From assembly GCA_947683425.1 (NCBI GenBank), contig CANTUQ010000020.1, forward strand, positions 2,144,001 through 2,208,000: DNA of 64,000 bases. The letters are read 5' to 3'. Below are positions 12,637-22,720 of this stretch, one piece after another; the first letter of the stretch is position 1, and each line of letters opens with the position of its first letter. Source of the stretch: Excoecaria cochinchinensis (Eukaryota; Streptophyta; Magnoliopsida; Malpighiales; Euphorbiaceae). The position numbers and the translations under genes are program-made. The notes below the pieces were generated by a model. That model worked only from the letters and a program-made list of their open reading frames with translations. It searched no databases and was not told the origin of the DNA.

Positions 12637-12667
12637 CACGTGGCAGGTTGGGGGGGGAGTATTTATA
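12637..12667 (+). promoter_or_regulatory. G-box plus TATA-like promoter in LTR of element B
   Basis: CACGTG (12637-12642, in CCACGTGGCAGG) is followed 18 bp later by TATTTATA (12660-12667), and then by a pyrimidine-rich leader typical of plant transcription starts. The 3' LTR keeps the TATA-like box, but its G-box reads CATGTG. Promoter function is inferred from position and motif only. Confidence 0.5.
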
Positions 12668-13410
12668 GTGAGGAGAGAGAATTAGCTTTTCCTTTTTCCT
12701 TTGTCCGTTTCTCCCTTTCTTCCCATTCTTTACCTTTTTCGCCCTTGTTTCTTTATTTCTTATGATCCTTCCTCTCTACCTGCAATTTTGGTGAATTTTG
12801 GGTAGTCCTAAGTTTATTTAGGTAAGTGATAGCTTATTGTTCTCCCTCATCCTCTTGTTTCTTTTAATTTGATTAATTTGGGTAATTGGGTATTTTGGGG
12901 TTTGAGTTTAAAGCTTGTTGCGATGGATGTTTTGCTCAGAGATCCCTCCTAGAGAGCCCAAAGGCAAGCAAATGGCAAGTGGAAGCGAAGCTCATGATTA
13001 GAGTTCAAGAACTTGAGGTTTGGGAATGTTTATGCTTTTGTGTGTTTTGTGTGATTGATTTTTGTGTTTTGTGGTGATTGTTGAAATTGATGGGGTATAT
13101 TGTGGTCATTTGTATCTAATTGATATGGATATTGGTTTTCTTGAGTTGAGATGCATAGTTTGTGAAGAATTGAGCTATAGTAGGAGTGTATGTAATTCTT
13201 AGAGAAAATTCTGGTTTAGTAAATTCTGGAGTTTGATCTTGTAAGTTGTATGATTTAATGATGATGATTGGATTATAAGTTGGGTTTTAGGTTGTTTAAG
13301 ATGTTGTGAATGATCTATTTGTGTGGAGTTGTGTTTTGAAGTCAATTGGAGGTTTGGATGATGTTGGGAGTGAAATTTTGTAGGTTTTTCGCGTAACGGC
13401 TGGAAATCAT

Positions 13411-13680
13411 GACCCTATCGCGAGCGCGACACTGTCGCGAGGTCGCGATAGAGCTCGGTGATTTTAGCCTTTGTGCATGCCGAGCAGTTGTAGTGAGAGC
13501 TCTCTGTGGGTAGTCTCCTATCGTGAGAGTGCGCCTATGAGCGAGCGCAACAGCTTTTGCTGGCCGCTCACTGTCGCGAGCGTGACAGTGAGATATGTTT
13601 TCGTTCTCGCACGAGCACAAGAACTGCCGCGATTGCAACTTGGGGCAAATTTTGCCTCTGTCGCGAATGCGACACCTCCT
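13411..13680. repeat. GC-rich hairpin cluster in LTR of element B
   Basis: An outer stem CTATCGCGA (13415-13423) pairs with TCGCGATAG (13443-13451). Inside it CGCGAC (13425-13430) pairs with GTCGCG (13434-13439). Further CGCGAGCG-type inverted repeats follow to about 13675. The 3' LTR has a diverged version at about 50078-50320. This explains the open frames on both strands in this stretch; I see no gene. Confidence 0.75.
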
Positions 13681-14702
13681 AGCTTCAAATTGAGTTTTCT
13701 TTTTATGCTTTCGATGTTTAATTTTCAACCTTGTGATGCTTTTATAATTATATATAGACAATTTTATGAATTATATGAATGCAGTTAGGTGAATTTGTAC
13801 TTGACCTGTGAAAGTCAATAAGTGGATAAATAGGCATGCCTATAGATTTCAGTTAGCTGCAGCCATGCGTATGCGTTCTGGATCCTAATCAGGTCCCTGT
13901 TCAGATCCTCGTGATCCCTTTTAAACTTGAATCTTGTTTAAGATTCCATGCGAAAATGTTTGAACAAAAAAAAAGAATAATTTTGATACCCTCGGGTATC
14001 CATGCGTTTTGAATGACTCTGCGTTACTCGCTATCCACTCTTTTGAATAAGCAGGTTTATTGTAATTATGTCCGATAATTTAATTTCGTATAATTGATTG
14101 TATGGTGAAAGATATTGTTATCTCGAGCATGATGAACTGTGTTAAGTATTGATTTTCAGTATGTGCCATGTGTATGTGATTTTGTTGACGTCCACTGTGA
14201 GTGGTCATTTTTCTTTGTGTTTTCCCCACTAAGCGTATTCGCTTAGCACGAGTGTTTCATCCATGCAGGTGTGGAAGATGTTGGAGTTTTTGGGCAGGTG
14301 ATCCATTTCAGCAGGGCCAACACAACTAGGAGAGAGAGTTTTAGTAGTACATAATTGTAATTTCTATATATGTATTAGCTTTCTGATCTTGTATTAATGA
14401 CTCTTGATGTAAGCTCTAGTTTTATAAGTTTGTTTGATATCAATTTGTATATGATCTTTTATGCTGCGGCACTTTTGTATTTCATTATGTAAAGACTATT
14501 ATGTAAATTAATAATATTGTACCTTTTGTTTTCAGCCTTTGTCTATTATTAAAGAAATTTTATTTTACCGTTTTGAATGAATGTTTTACAACTTTATTTG
14601 CTTTGTTTGAGGTTTTTACATGATAACCCTCATCTATCGAGGTCCTTTTTCCTCCTCGAGGGATGAAGCTCCCTACGTATAGATAAGTGGTGTTACCTTT
14701 TG

Positions 14703-14714
14703 TGGTATCAGAGC
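14703..14714 (+). other. primer-binding site of element B (initiator Met tRNA)
   Basis: TGGTATCAGAGC is complementary to the 3' end of plant initiator methionine tRNA, the usual primer of chromoviruses. It lies 5 bp after the 5' LTR end. Confidence 0.9.
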
Positions 14715-14762
14715 ATTAGGTTTAGAATTTTTTGGGCAAGTGTAAAATAGACTGTATGTCTA

Positions 14763-15780
14763 GTGTTGTGTTGGCCTGATGCAAATTATTTTGTATGTTT
14801 TGTAGTTAGATGGAGTTTGCTCGTGGATCCCTTAAGGGTTCAGCCGAGAGTGCGAAGATCCATCTGTTTCTGGTCTCCTGCAGTCCCCTTCGAGGCCATG
14901 CTCAAGATATCTCAGGATATGGCCAGGGAATTGGAAAGAGTTACTGCCCCTAGAGCTCCGATTGAGAATATACAAAAGTTTAAAGCGGAGGATTTTCTTA
15001 GAACTAGTTTGGATGAATCGGATAAAGCTGAAAGGTGGATTGAGAAAGTTAGCAGAGTGCTAAGGCAAATTCGTTTACCTTCGAAAAGAGAGGTGGAGTG
15101 TGTAGTATATTTATTTCAGGGCTCAGTTTATGATTGGTGGACATTGGTGCTTAGGCATCCTCAGCTTCCCGAGCCTGTGACATGGGAGTTCTTTGAAAGG
15201 GAGTTTTGGAACGAGTATATGACTAAGGCATTTAAGGAGGCCAGATGGGCGCAGTTTTTGAGTCTTCGACAGAGAGTGTAATCTGTAGCAGAATATAAGA
15301 AGGAGTTTAATCGACTCAGCAAGTATGCACCGCCAGGAGTTCTCACTGAGGAGTTTAGACGTCAACAGTTTGAGGCAGGATTGAACGAGTCCCTTAAGAT
15401 AATGTTGGTTTCCTTGATGTCTGCACCGGATATTAATTATTATCAGATGGTGTAGGCAGCTTTGAGAGCAAAATGCTTTGAGAAATCCCTCTAGTGAGTC
15501 GCATCCTAGTCCGGCTACTAGAAGGAGGAGACAGGATTCCTTCAGAGGGTTTGGTAAGGGCAGAGGAGGTCCGGGTGGTAGAGGTGATGGTGTGCCTCAA
15601 TGTTCCCATTGCAACAAGTGGCATTGGAGCGAGTGTCGGTGGTTGACGGGAGGATGTTTAAGATGTTGTAGCACCGACCACTTACTAGCCAATTGCCCAA
15701 ACTTGTATGACAATACTCAGGGTCAGCAAGAGGCAAGTCGAGCTGGGTCTAATGTTCCTAAAGGCAGTCGTGCTAGAGGT
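14763..15780 (+). pseudogene. gag: element B gag remnant
   Basis: The capsid region is readable at 14899-15278 (MARELERVTAPRAPIENI, DEFF-type segment FFEREFWNEYM, WAQFLSLRQRV). It continues past a TAA (15279-15281) as SVAEYKKEFNRLSKYAPPG. A TAG (at about 15453, from Gln) and a frameshift near 15478 precede an Arg/Gly-rich stretch and the CCHC knuckle CLRCCSTDHLLANC at 15655-15696. The latter has an extra Cys in place of the Gly usual after the second Cys. The most likely original start is an ATG near 14899 or 14920. It is inactive because of stops and a frameshift. Confidence 0.87.
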
Positions 15781-16374
15781 AGAGGACGGGGTCATGGTGG
15801 ATGGACTCGGGAAAGAGAATCCTCTGAGACAGTTGACTGCCCAGCACCGGCAGCTGTAAGAGGCTATGCAATGAGAGCCCGTGATGACCAGGATGCTCCG
15901 GAAGTAATAGCCAGTAAGTTCTTACTTTTCAGTATTGAAATGTATGCTTTGGTAGACCCAGGGTCTACTCATTCTTATTTATGTTTGGATAAGTTGTGTG
16001 ATGAATTGATTAATGAGGATAAATTGGATTATGAGATATGTGTCACTAGTCCATTAGGGCAGTATGTTAGAGTGAATCGGGTATATCGGGAATGTCCTTT
16101 GTTGGTACAAGGTAAGAAATTTCTAGTTGATCTTATTAGTTTACAATTTCATGAGTTTGACCTCATTCTAGGTATGGATTGGCTGTCTAAGCATCGAACT
16201 ATACTGGATTGTCAGAGGAAAATAGTTGTGCTCAAAGACAGGGATCAGATACCTATGGTTGTAAGAGGTTTGGGAAGTAACTCACTGCATGATGTGATTT
16301 CGGCTATGGAGGCAAAACGGTTCATGAGGAAGGGATGTGAAGCGTACTTAGCTTTGATTTTGGAATCGCGATGA
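15781..16374 (+). pseudogene. pol: element B protease region
   Basis: The frame is open from 15478 to a TGA at 16374. The aspartic protease motif DPGSTHSYLC starts at 15955 and is followed by FDLILGMDWLSKHRTILDC, the second conserved protease block of this clade. The domain itself looks intact; only the connection to gag and to RT (stop just before the RT frame) is broken. Confidence 0.87.
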
Positions 16375-17271
16375 GGGCAAGTAAAGATACAAGATATTTC
16401 GGTAGTAAGAGAATTTATTAATGTGTTTCCAGAGGAATTACCGGGTTTGCCACCAGAAAGAGAAGTAGAATTGTCTACGGATATTGTTCCGGGTGCAGCT
16501 CTGATTTCTAAGGTTCCGTATAGGATGGCTCCGATGGAATTGAAGGAGTTGAAAAGTCAGTTGCAAGAGCTTTTGGATAAGGGTTTCATTCGACCGAGTG
16601 TGTCACCTTGGGGTGCTTCGGTTCTGTTTGTCAAGAAAAAGGATAGTACCTTGAGAATGTGTATTGACTACCGCCAGATTAACAAGGTCACAGTAAAGAA
16701 TAAGTATCTGTTGCCATGGATTGAGGATCTTTTTGATCAGTTAAGAGGAGCGGGAGTGTTTTTAAAGATAGACTTGAGATCTGGTTATTACCAGTTGAGA
16801 GTCAAGGATGCGAATGTTACGAAGACAGCTTTTCAAATGCATTACGGTAACTACAAATTTTTAGTGATGCCTCTTGATTTGACTAACGCACCTACAGCTT
16901 TCATGGATTTGATGAACAGGGTATTCAGACAGTATTTGGATCGTTTTGTTGTAGTGTTCATCGACGACATCTTCATTTATTCTAAGGATGAAAAGGAACA
17001 TGAAGAACATCTGCATTTGGTAGTGCAAGTGTTGAGAGAACATCAGCTGTATGCTAAGCCTAGTAAGTGTGAATTTTTATTAAAAGATGTAACATTCCTT
17101 GGACATGTGGTTTCGGCTGAAGGTATTGTGAACTGGTTGCCACCTAAGTCTATACCAGAAGTGACGAGCTTCCCTGGTTTGGCCGGTTATTACAGGCAGT
17201 TTGTTAAGGGATTTTTAGTGATAGCTTTGCCTCTGACTCGGCTTCTCCGGAAAGAGGTTAAGTTCAATTAG
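16375..17271 (+). pseudogene. pol: element B reverse transcriptase
   Basis: The frame 16423-17271 covers RT: LLDKGFIRPSVSPWG, IDYRQINKVTVKNKY, IDLRSGYYQLRV and the catalytic FIDD at 16957-16968. The usual MPFGLTNAP is changed to MPLDLTNAP. Near 17125 about seven residues (the VDPAKIEAV-type segment after VVSAEGI) are deleted in frame. A TAG at 17269-17271 ends the frame before RNase H. Confidence 0.88.
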
Positions 17272-17810
17272 TCCGATAGGTGCCAAGCGAGTTTCAAGCA
17301 GTTGAAAGACATGTTGATTCAGGCTTCTGTACTTATTCAACCCATTTCGAGTAAAAGAGTATACTATGTACAGTGATGCCTCTGGTATAGGATTGGATTG
17401 TGTTCAGATGCAGGACGGTAAAGTGAACGCCTATGCTTCTAGGTAGCTAAAGCCTCATGAACAGCATTATCCAACGCATGACTTGGAATTAGCAGTGGTA
17501 GTGTTTGCTCTTAAGGTATGGCGGTATTATTTGTATGGGAAGACTTATAGGATCTTCACGGATCACAAGAGTCTGAAATATCTGCTTACTTAGAAAGAAC
17601 TGAATTTGATGCTGCGATGATGGTTAGAGTTATTCAAAGACTACAACTGTATCATCAATTACCATCCGGGCAAGGCAAATGTAGTGGCAGATGCTCTAAG
17701 TAGGAAATCAGTGTCGGCTTTGTCTCTGAGTAGAGGAAAGTGGAGGTTTGATTCAGAAGGAGCACTAATTGCTCGGTTGAAGGCTAGACCGAGCTTGAGG
17801 TAGATGATAT
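17272..17810 (+). pseudogene. pol: element B RNase H remnant
   Basis: It can be read only with frame changes: YSDASGIGLDCVQMQ (about 17366-17412), LELAVVVFALKVWRYYLYG, FTDHKSLKYLLT-stop and YHPGKANVVADALSRKS (about 17665-17715). Stops replace Gln (TAG at about 17444 and 17591). Order and spacing match element A. Confidence 0.82.
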
Positions 17811-18350
17811 TGGATATATAGTTGAGTGACACTGTGTTGCAACATGCTTTTCACATGGTTAGGGATGGTAAGCAGACTAACTTTTCTGTAGATAGTGAGG
17901 GAGTGCTCAGATTTGGGAATCGGTTATGTGTGCCTAATGTGGACAAGGTGAAGAGAAGACTTTTGCAAGAAGCTCATTCATTGGTTTTCACGATGCATCC
18001 GGGAGGAAATAATACAGAGATCTGAAGCAATTTTATTGGTGGCCAGGTATGAAGAAGGACATAGTAGAATTTGTTTCGAAGTGTCTGGTGTGTCAGCAAG
18101 TGAAAGCTGAGCATCAAGTCCCAACAGGATTGTTGCATCCCCTACCCATTGCTAAATGGAAGTGGGATGATATTACGATGGACTTTGTAATCGGTTTGCC
18201 CTTGACGCAACGCAAGCATGATTCTGTGTGGGTGATAGTCGACCGGTTGACAAAGTCAGTACACTTCTTGCCAGTTCGATTAGATTATTCCATGGACAAG
18301 TTAGCAGAAACCTATGTGAACGAGATAGTAAGGCTTAATGGAGTCCCAAT
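17811..18350 (+). pseudogene. pol: element B integrase, N-terminal part (interrupted by element C)
   Basis: The zinc-finger region at about 17970-18105 (FTMHPGG, then frame break, CLVCQQVKAEHQVP) is followed by the first catalytic Asp in DDITMDFVIGLPL and by WVIVDRLTKSVHFLPV. The reading stops at RLNGVPI, where element C begins at 18351. About 125 bp that should follow (with the second Asp and the Glu of the DDE triad, compare 6963-7090 in element A) are absent from the window; the C-terminal part resumes at 48247. Confidence 0.88.
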
Positions 18351-18542
18351 TGTAGACACCAGGTCTTGAGGCAGTCCAAATCAGAGTTACCCGATGAAGA
18401 GATCAATGTCGGTTTTCAGATAAGGGGATAAAATTCGGAGGTTTTCTTCTTTCGATTTCACGGGGATTAAAATCTTTTTCTATGGCATGCAGTTTTGAAA
18501 GAATTGGATAAATTTTAGGTAAAATTGGGAGTTTTGCTCCAT

Positions 18543-18745
18543 GGACGGGATGCCCGTCTGTGTAGGGACACCCGTCCCTACTTGGGGTGATCCCCATCTC
18601 TAGGCGTAGTGGGGACGGACACGTGGCGATGTAGGGACACCCGTCCCTAGTATCGCGCCCCGTCCCTAGTCAGTTTCCCGCATATGCCCTTAGTAGGGAC
18701 GGCCGTCGGTAGATGCAGGGAAGCCCGTCAGTACGGTAACTGACC
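18543..18745. repeat. short GC hairpin string in LTR of element C
   Basis: GACGGG (18544-18549) pairs with CCCGTC (18553-18558). GTAGGGAC (18562-18569) pairs perfectly with GTCCCTAC (18574-18581) around loop ACCC. More GGGAC/GTCCC pairs follow up to about 18735. The 3' LTR copy (about 46918-47115) has many C/T and G/A changes. Confidence 0.8.
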
Positions 18746-18876
18746 GGATCACACCGGATTGGATAAAATCATATGAAGGATAGGATTTATCTAAGATTTG
18801 AATTTTAAAAGTCCTTTTAAAATTCAAACTTTATATTGAGGCTTATCTTAATTATCTCCAAAAATCCTATAAATAG
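18619..18876 (+). promoter_or_regulatory. candidate LTR promoter of element C (G-box and TATA)
   Basis: ACACGTGGC at 18619-18627 is an ABRE/G-box type core. TATAAATAG at 18868-18876 is a good TATA box. Both are kept in the 3' LTR (about 46993 and 47243-47251). Function is inferred from motif and position. Confidence 0.55.
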
Positions 18877-20438
18877 AGGATCAAATTTCAATTTTGGGGT
18901 TAGAAAATTTGGGAATTTTGTTGAGAAAAAGAGGGAAATTTTAGAGCAATTTATTTTGAAAAAAGGCTATCAAATATTTTTGGGAAATTTATTTTTAGAA
19001 AAGTTTCTGTGAGCAATTTACTCAGAAGTTTATGAAATCTCTGCTTTATTTACAGAATTTTATTTTGATGAATTTTTTTTAATTAATTTGATTTCTTCCA
19101 ATTTTTCTTGCGAAATTAAGTTAATTTGAGGTGACGAAATTCATTCGTTTCCATCAATATAACTAATTCGAACACTCGATTACTATCAAATTTTCAAGGA
19201 AAGAATAACATAAATTTTCTTTCTTTGATCTGATTCTTACTCGATCCTTGCGAAGCATACTGGGACGAAATCATCCGACAATCACCCTTAAGGTAAAATC
19301 CGAGGGTAAACATTCTGGACTAACATTTGTGTAATTTAATTTAATTCACATTGATTTTTATGTATTTTATCATTCTTTTACAAAAGAGCTAAGAGGTTTT
19401 TTTTTACTTGTTTTCCCTTACTAGGGACGGCCTATGGCACCGTACAGGAGGCCGTCCCTAGGCAGGCTTTTACGTTTTTGACTTATAAAATTCTATCTTT
19501 TAACCTATTTCTGTTAGGGTTCTCTCATTATTTTTATTTTTATTTTTATTTTTATTTACTTTTTTTTTATGCTAACATGTTTATCCTTGTGAGTTATTCT
19601 CTGACCATTTGGAGTTGGAGTTATGAAAGATGGTGATTGCGCCAGTCCGAGGACTTTTATTTGGGTTTCTTCTTTGCTTTTACCTTTTATTTATGTTATT
19701 ATGAAAATGGTTTTAATATCGTTGAAGTAAAAAAGACCAAAAGCTTTCTATTAATTAACCTGGCATTTTCTCTAAATAAAAAATGGGACCAATGTCCTAG
19801 TTTTTCATACTCAAATAAATCATTACATCAATAATTGTTTCATAATAAATATGCATACGAGGATCAATATGCTCATCATCAATGAATACCCTGATTTATG
19901 CTTGATTTGCATTTCAGTTATGAATGGGAGTTGTATTCCGCTCTTAGTGTTATTATAATATTGAATGTTTTATTTTTGGATTTATCTTCCATTTGCCGCT
20001 TTTGATATGAATGATTGCGCCTTTAATTTAAATTGCATCGTGTGGAAATTTGATGAAACAATAAACTCAAAACTCAATTATAATATTAATCAAGGTATAA
20101 ATAAATGAGAAGTCCCGAACTCACTCTGGTCTTTGGGGATTAATGAGGAGAGAGGTCTACGACTTCCAAGACACCTCTTGAGTCCCACCAAAAGGCTTAA
20201 ATACAAAATCCTAGGCTCTAAGGGGTAGAGGATGAGGCGTCCAAGATCCCTCTGGCTAGCACAAAATGGATATGTATGCACCGTCTTAGGCCAATGTTCT
20301 ATTAGGTGGCGACTCCAAGAAACCTCTTTGTTGCCCAGAATAGACGCAGCTTGTAAATACCTTACAAGCTTTATGAACCTCTCTTGATCGCCCTAAAGCG
20401 GGCTTTCGGGAGGCCGCGAGGTTCGGCACGCGTCACAG

Positions 20439-20458
20439 TGGTGACTCCACTGGGGACA
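20439..20458 (+). other. primer-binding site of element C (Tat type)
   Basis: TGGTGACTCCACTGGGGACA starts one base after the LTR end. The same position in D and F carries TGGCGACTCCGCTGGGGAC and TGGCAACTCCACTAGGGACA. From memory, Ogre/Tat elements use a tRNA-Arg site of this form; I could not verify the tRNA. Confidence 0.8.
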
Positions 20459-21188
20459 ACTCGAGACTTCGATTCGAAAGTACCTTGATTAAAAATTATA
20501 GTTGAGTTTTAATTTCAAAATTTCATCTTCTTTCAAAACTACATAGCATTTCATTAGAGCCTTAGATCTACGCTAGTTTGGTCCCTCTTTTAGCCCCGGT
20601 GCGTTCCCGAAGCACGACCCTATTTTCACTCAATTTAGGGAAGTGTTAAGGATAATCACCAGCCCAAGCCTCGTACCATCGTGGTATATTAAATGGTGAC
20701 CCAATCGGTCGTTACGCTCGTGATGTGCTAGACCCATTGGCAGGGACCATGTTTGGGCGCCCCTGAAGCGACACCACCTTTGACCAAAGCTCATGTAAAG
20801 GAAATAGTTACTTCCCCTAAGTGGTATGAACCTTAATATTATGCATGCTGTATGGATCATTATGTATTGGACAAGCCCAGATGGTTTGACTGGTCACCTA
20901 ATCAAAGGCTTTCATGCCCTGATAGGCCCAAGATGACTTATTCGGGTTGCCTAGATACATAATGATCATAACCCATCCGCCTGTGCATTAGTTAGGAGAG
21001 GTTATGCTGCCGGATTTTCACCGTGCACCATACGTGTTCATCGAGTTCCTATATGACCCATGGGCCAATCCCACCTAGGAAAGAGACTATGACCTTGTGT
21101 GCAGGAGTAATAAGGTTGGAAGGACCTATGTGCTTGCATGTGGCTTTGTGAGTGTTGCATAGCACGATAATGCATTTTTAGCACAGTC
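20459..21188 (+). other. conserved non-coding leader of element C
   Basis: There is no usable frame, but the sequence is strongly conserved with D (29340-30074) and F (57735-58464). Examples are ATTAGAGCCTTAGATCTACG, CCGGTGCGTTCCCGAAGCAC near 20597, GTGTTAAGGATAATCACCAG near 20643 and TTATGCTGCCGG near 21002. GTGC...GCAC can form a small stem. A role in packaging or translation is plausible but inferred. Confidence 0.6.
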
Positions 21189-22720
21189 ATGCATCATCCT
21201 GACCCCTTGTGTTTTTCAGCCATCATAGATTCGCCTAGGTGGACAAGGGGGTCTCGGGGACGGCTACGCAGAAATCCATTCTTTGAATTGCCAGAAAGGG
21301 TAGAGTATTTGGGCACTTCTTCTGAGACTAGTTACGCCACTTTAGATTAGTTTTCTGCACCCGAAGAAATGGCAAACTCACCAAGAGGGGTAGAGGCCAC
21401 CAGGCCAATGATAGCCGAGGAAGTGGGCCGAAGGTTGAAAGAGTTTGAAAACCGGATGATGGCAATAATAGCCGCAATGGGTCAGCAAGCGGCCCCGCAG
21501 AACCCACAGCCTCCTTCTATGAGAAATGATGAAAGGGAGGAAGTCAGAGAGGACCCACGAAAGGAAACTCGCCCACCACTTGTGAACCTAAGAGCCACTA
21601 CTTCGGGGGCACAGAGGGGGAGACCTGTCCCAAGGCTAGATGATGACTAGGAAGACAAAGAATATGAGGAACGTATGTCTGAAAAGGGGAAAGCCCCTCA
21701 AATTGAAGAGGCCATTTGGAAGAAGATGGAAGAGAAATTTGAAGCTATGACGAGAATGTTGACGAAGGGCCGAGGAGTGAACCCTGAGGACAAGGAGTTA
21801 GAAGGAGAGGATCTAGTCCCAATGAACTTTAAAATGCCGGATGTGCCGAAGTTTGACGGTACTTTTGATCCCCTAGCACATATAAAGCAGTACTCGCTGG
21901 TGATAAAAGGCACCACTTTGACGAAAAAACAGAAGATTGAGTACTTTTGCTTGAGCTTGACGGGCCCGGCAGTGGATTGGTACCACGGACTCGATCGCCA
22001 AATGAAAGAAGACTGGGATTTTTTGACGGAGGAGTTTTTGAGGCAATACGACTGCAGTACAAGGATGGAGGTAACCTTGAAGGACCTGGAGCTGTTACAG
22101 CAGAAGGGGGGTGAGTCCTTCCACGAGTATCTAACCCGGTGGAGGAATAGGGTGATGGAAATGAAGAGGAAACCGGATACTCAAGATCAAATATGGCTAT
22201 TCATTAAAAATGCGAGCCCGTATTTGAGAGAGGGATTAAGAATGAAAATACTGAAGGATTGGGAGTCGCTAAAGGACATCGCCATTGAGGCCAAGGGAGA
22301 GTACCTTGTTAGGAAAGCAGGTAATGAGAACTATCCCAGGAGGGGTAGCACTAGCCAGGGGGCCAGTACACCATCAGGTTCCGCCAGTGGTACAAGGAAG
22401 ACTGCTGAGGTGTCAGCTGCGAACGCTACCCCGAGGCATTTTTCTAATCTTGGAACGTCTTTGTCATGGGTGTTGAGGAGATTGATGAAAGAGGGTAAGT
22501 TGCAACCTATGCCACCCAAACCTGCTACAACCCAAGGCACGCCAGGACATAAGGATGATGAGTATTGTGCATATCACCAGCACACTGGGCATATAACTGA
22601 CAACTGCAAGACTTTGAGGCATGCGATTCAAGATCTGATTGACTCGAAGCAGATTACAGACCCAGAGAAGAGAGGGGGTCAAAAGAAAGCTGGGTACAAT
22701 AACATGCCTCCGCCAGTGAA
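21189..22720 (+). pseudogene. gag: element C gag remnant (Tat lineage)
   Basis: ATG at 21189 (MHHPD...) opens a frame that runs in phase for 60 codons to the more obvious ATG at 21369, broken by a TAG before FSAPEE. The gag core is clear at about 21820-22300: MPDVPKFDGTFDPLAHIKQY, LSLTGPAVDWYHGLD, EEFLRQYDCSTRMEVTLKDL, FHEYLTRWRNRVMEMKRKPD. The Tat-type finger YCAYHQHTGHITDNC lies at about 22562-22608. There is a TAG at 21648-21650 and a frameshift near 22720. It would form the particle shell in an active copy. Confidence 0.9.

Larger units (their letters stand above)
12415..14697 (+). mobile_element. 5' LTR of element B (Tekay-type chromovirus)
   Basis: It starts TGTAACGCCCCGTTCTCACC and ends GGTGTTAC(C), six bases before an initiator-tRNA primer site. 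Its partner is the 3' LTR at 49077-51342. The first 190 bases differ at about 10 positions plus one short deletion, roughly 5%, so B is an old insertion. Features in order are a G-box and TATA (12637-12667), a pyrimidine-rich leader (about 12690-12780), a hairpin cluster (13411-13680), and the GGATCCTAATCAGGTCC and CCCCACTAAGCGTATTCGCTTAGCA blocks shared with A and Z. Confidence 0.9.
18351..20437 (+). mobile_element. 5' LTR of element C (Tat lineage)
   Basis: It starts TGTAGACACCAGGTCTTGAG and ends CGCGTCACA directly before a Tat-type primer site; 2087 bp. The partner 3' LTR is at 46726-48246. The first 240 bases differ at about 14 positions (roughly 6%). Contents are hairpins (18543-18745), a G-box in ACACGTGGC (18619-18627), TATAAATAG (18868-18876), a pyrimidine/AT-rich leader, and about 100-bp diverged modules near the end with AATGTTCTATTAGGTGGCG. 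No gene is present. Confidence 0.92.

Noticed and set aside
13342..13788. Open frames of 105-139 codons on both strands
   Set aside because: Hairpin-rich LTR sequence of element B; composition effect, no domain, and broken in the 3' LTR copy.
14703..14714. Possible tRNA gene
   Set aside because: Only the primer-binding match to the tRNA 3' end is present; no cloverleaf around it. The same holds for the Tat primer sites.
20090..20860. Small open frames at the LTR/leader junction of C
   Set aside because: They overlap the LTR end, primer site and leader; the frames are not kept in D or F although the nucleotides are.
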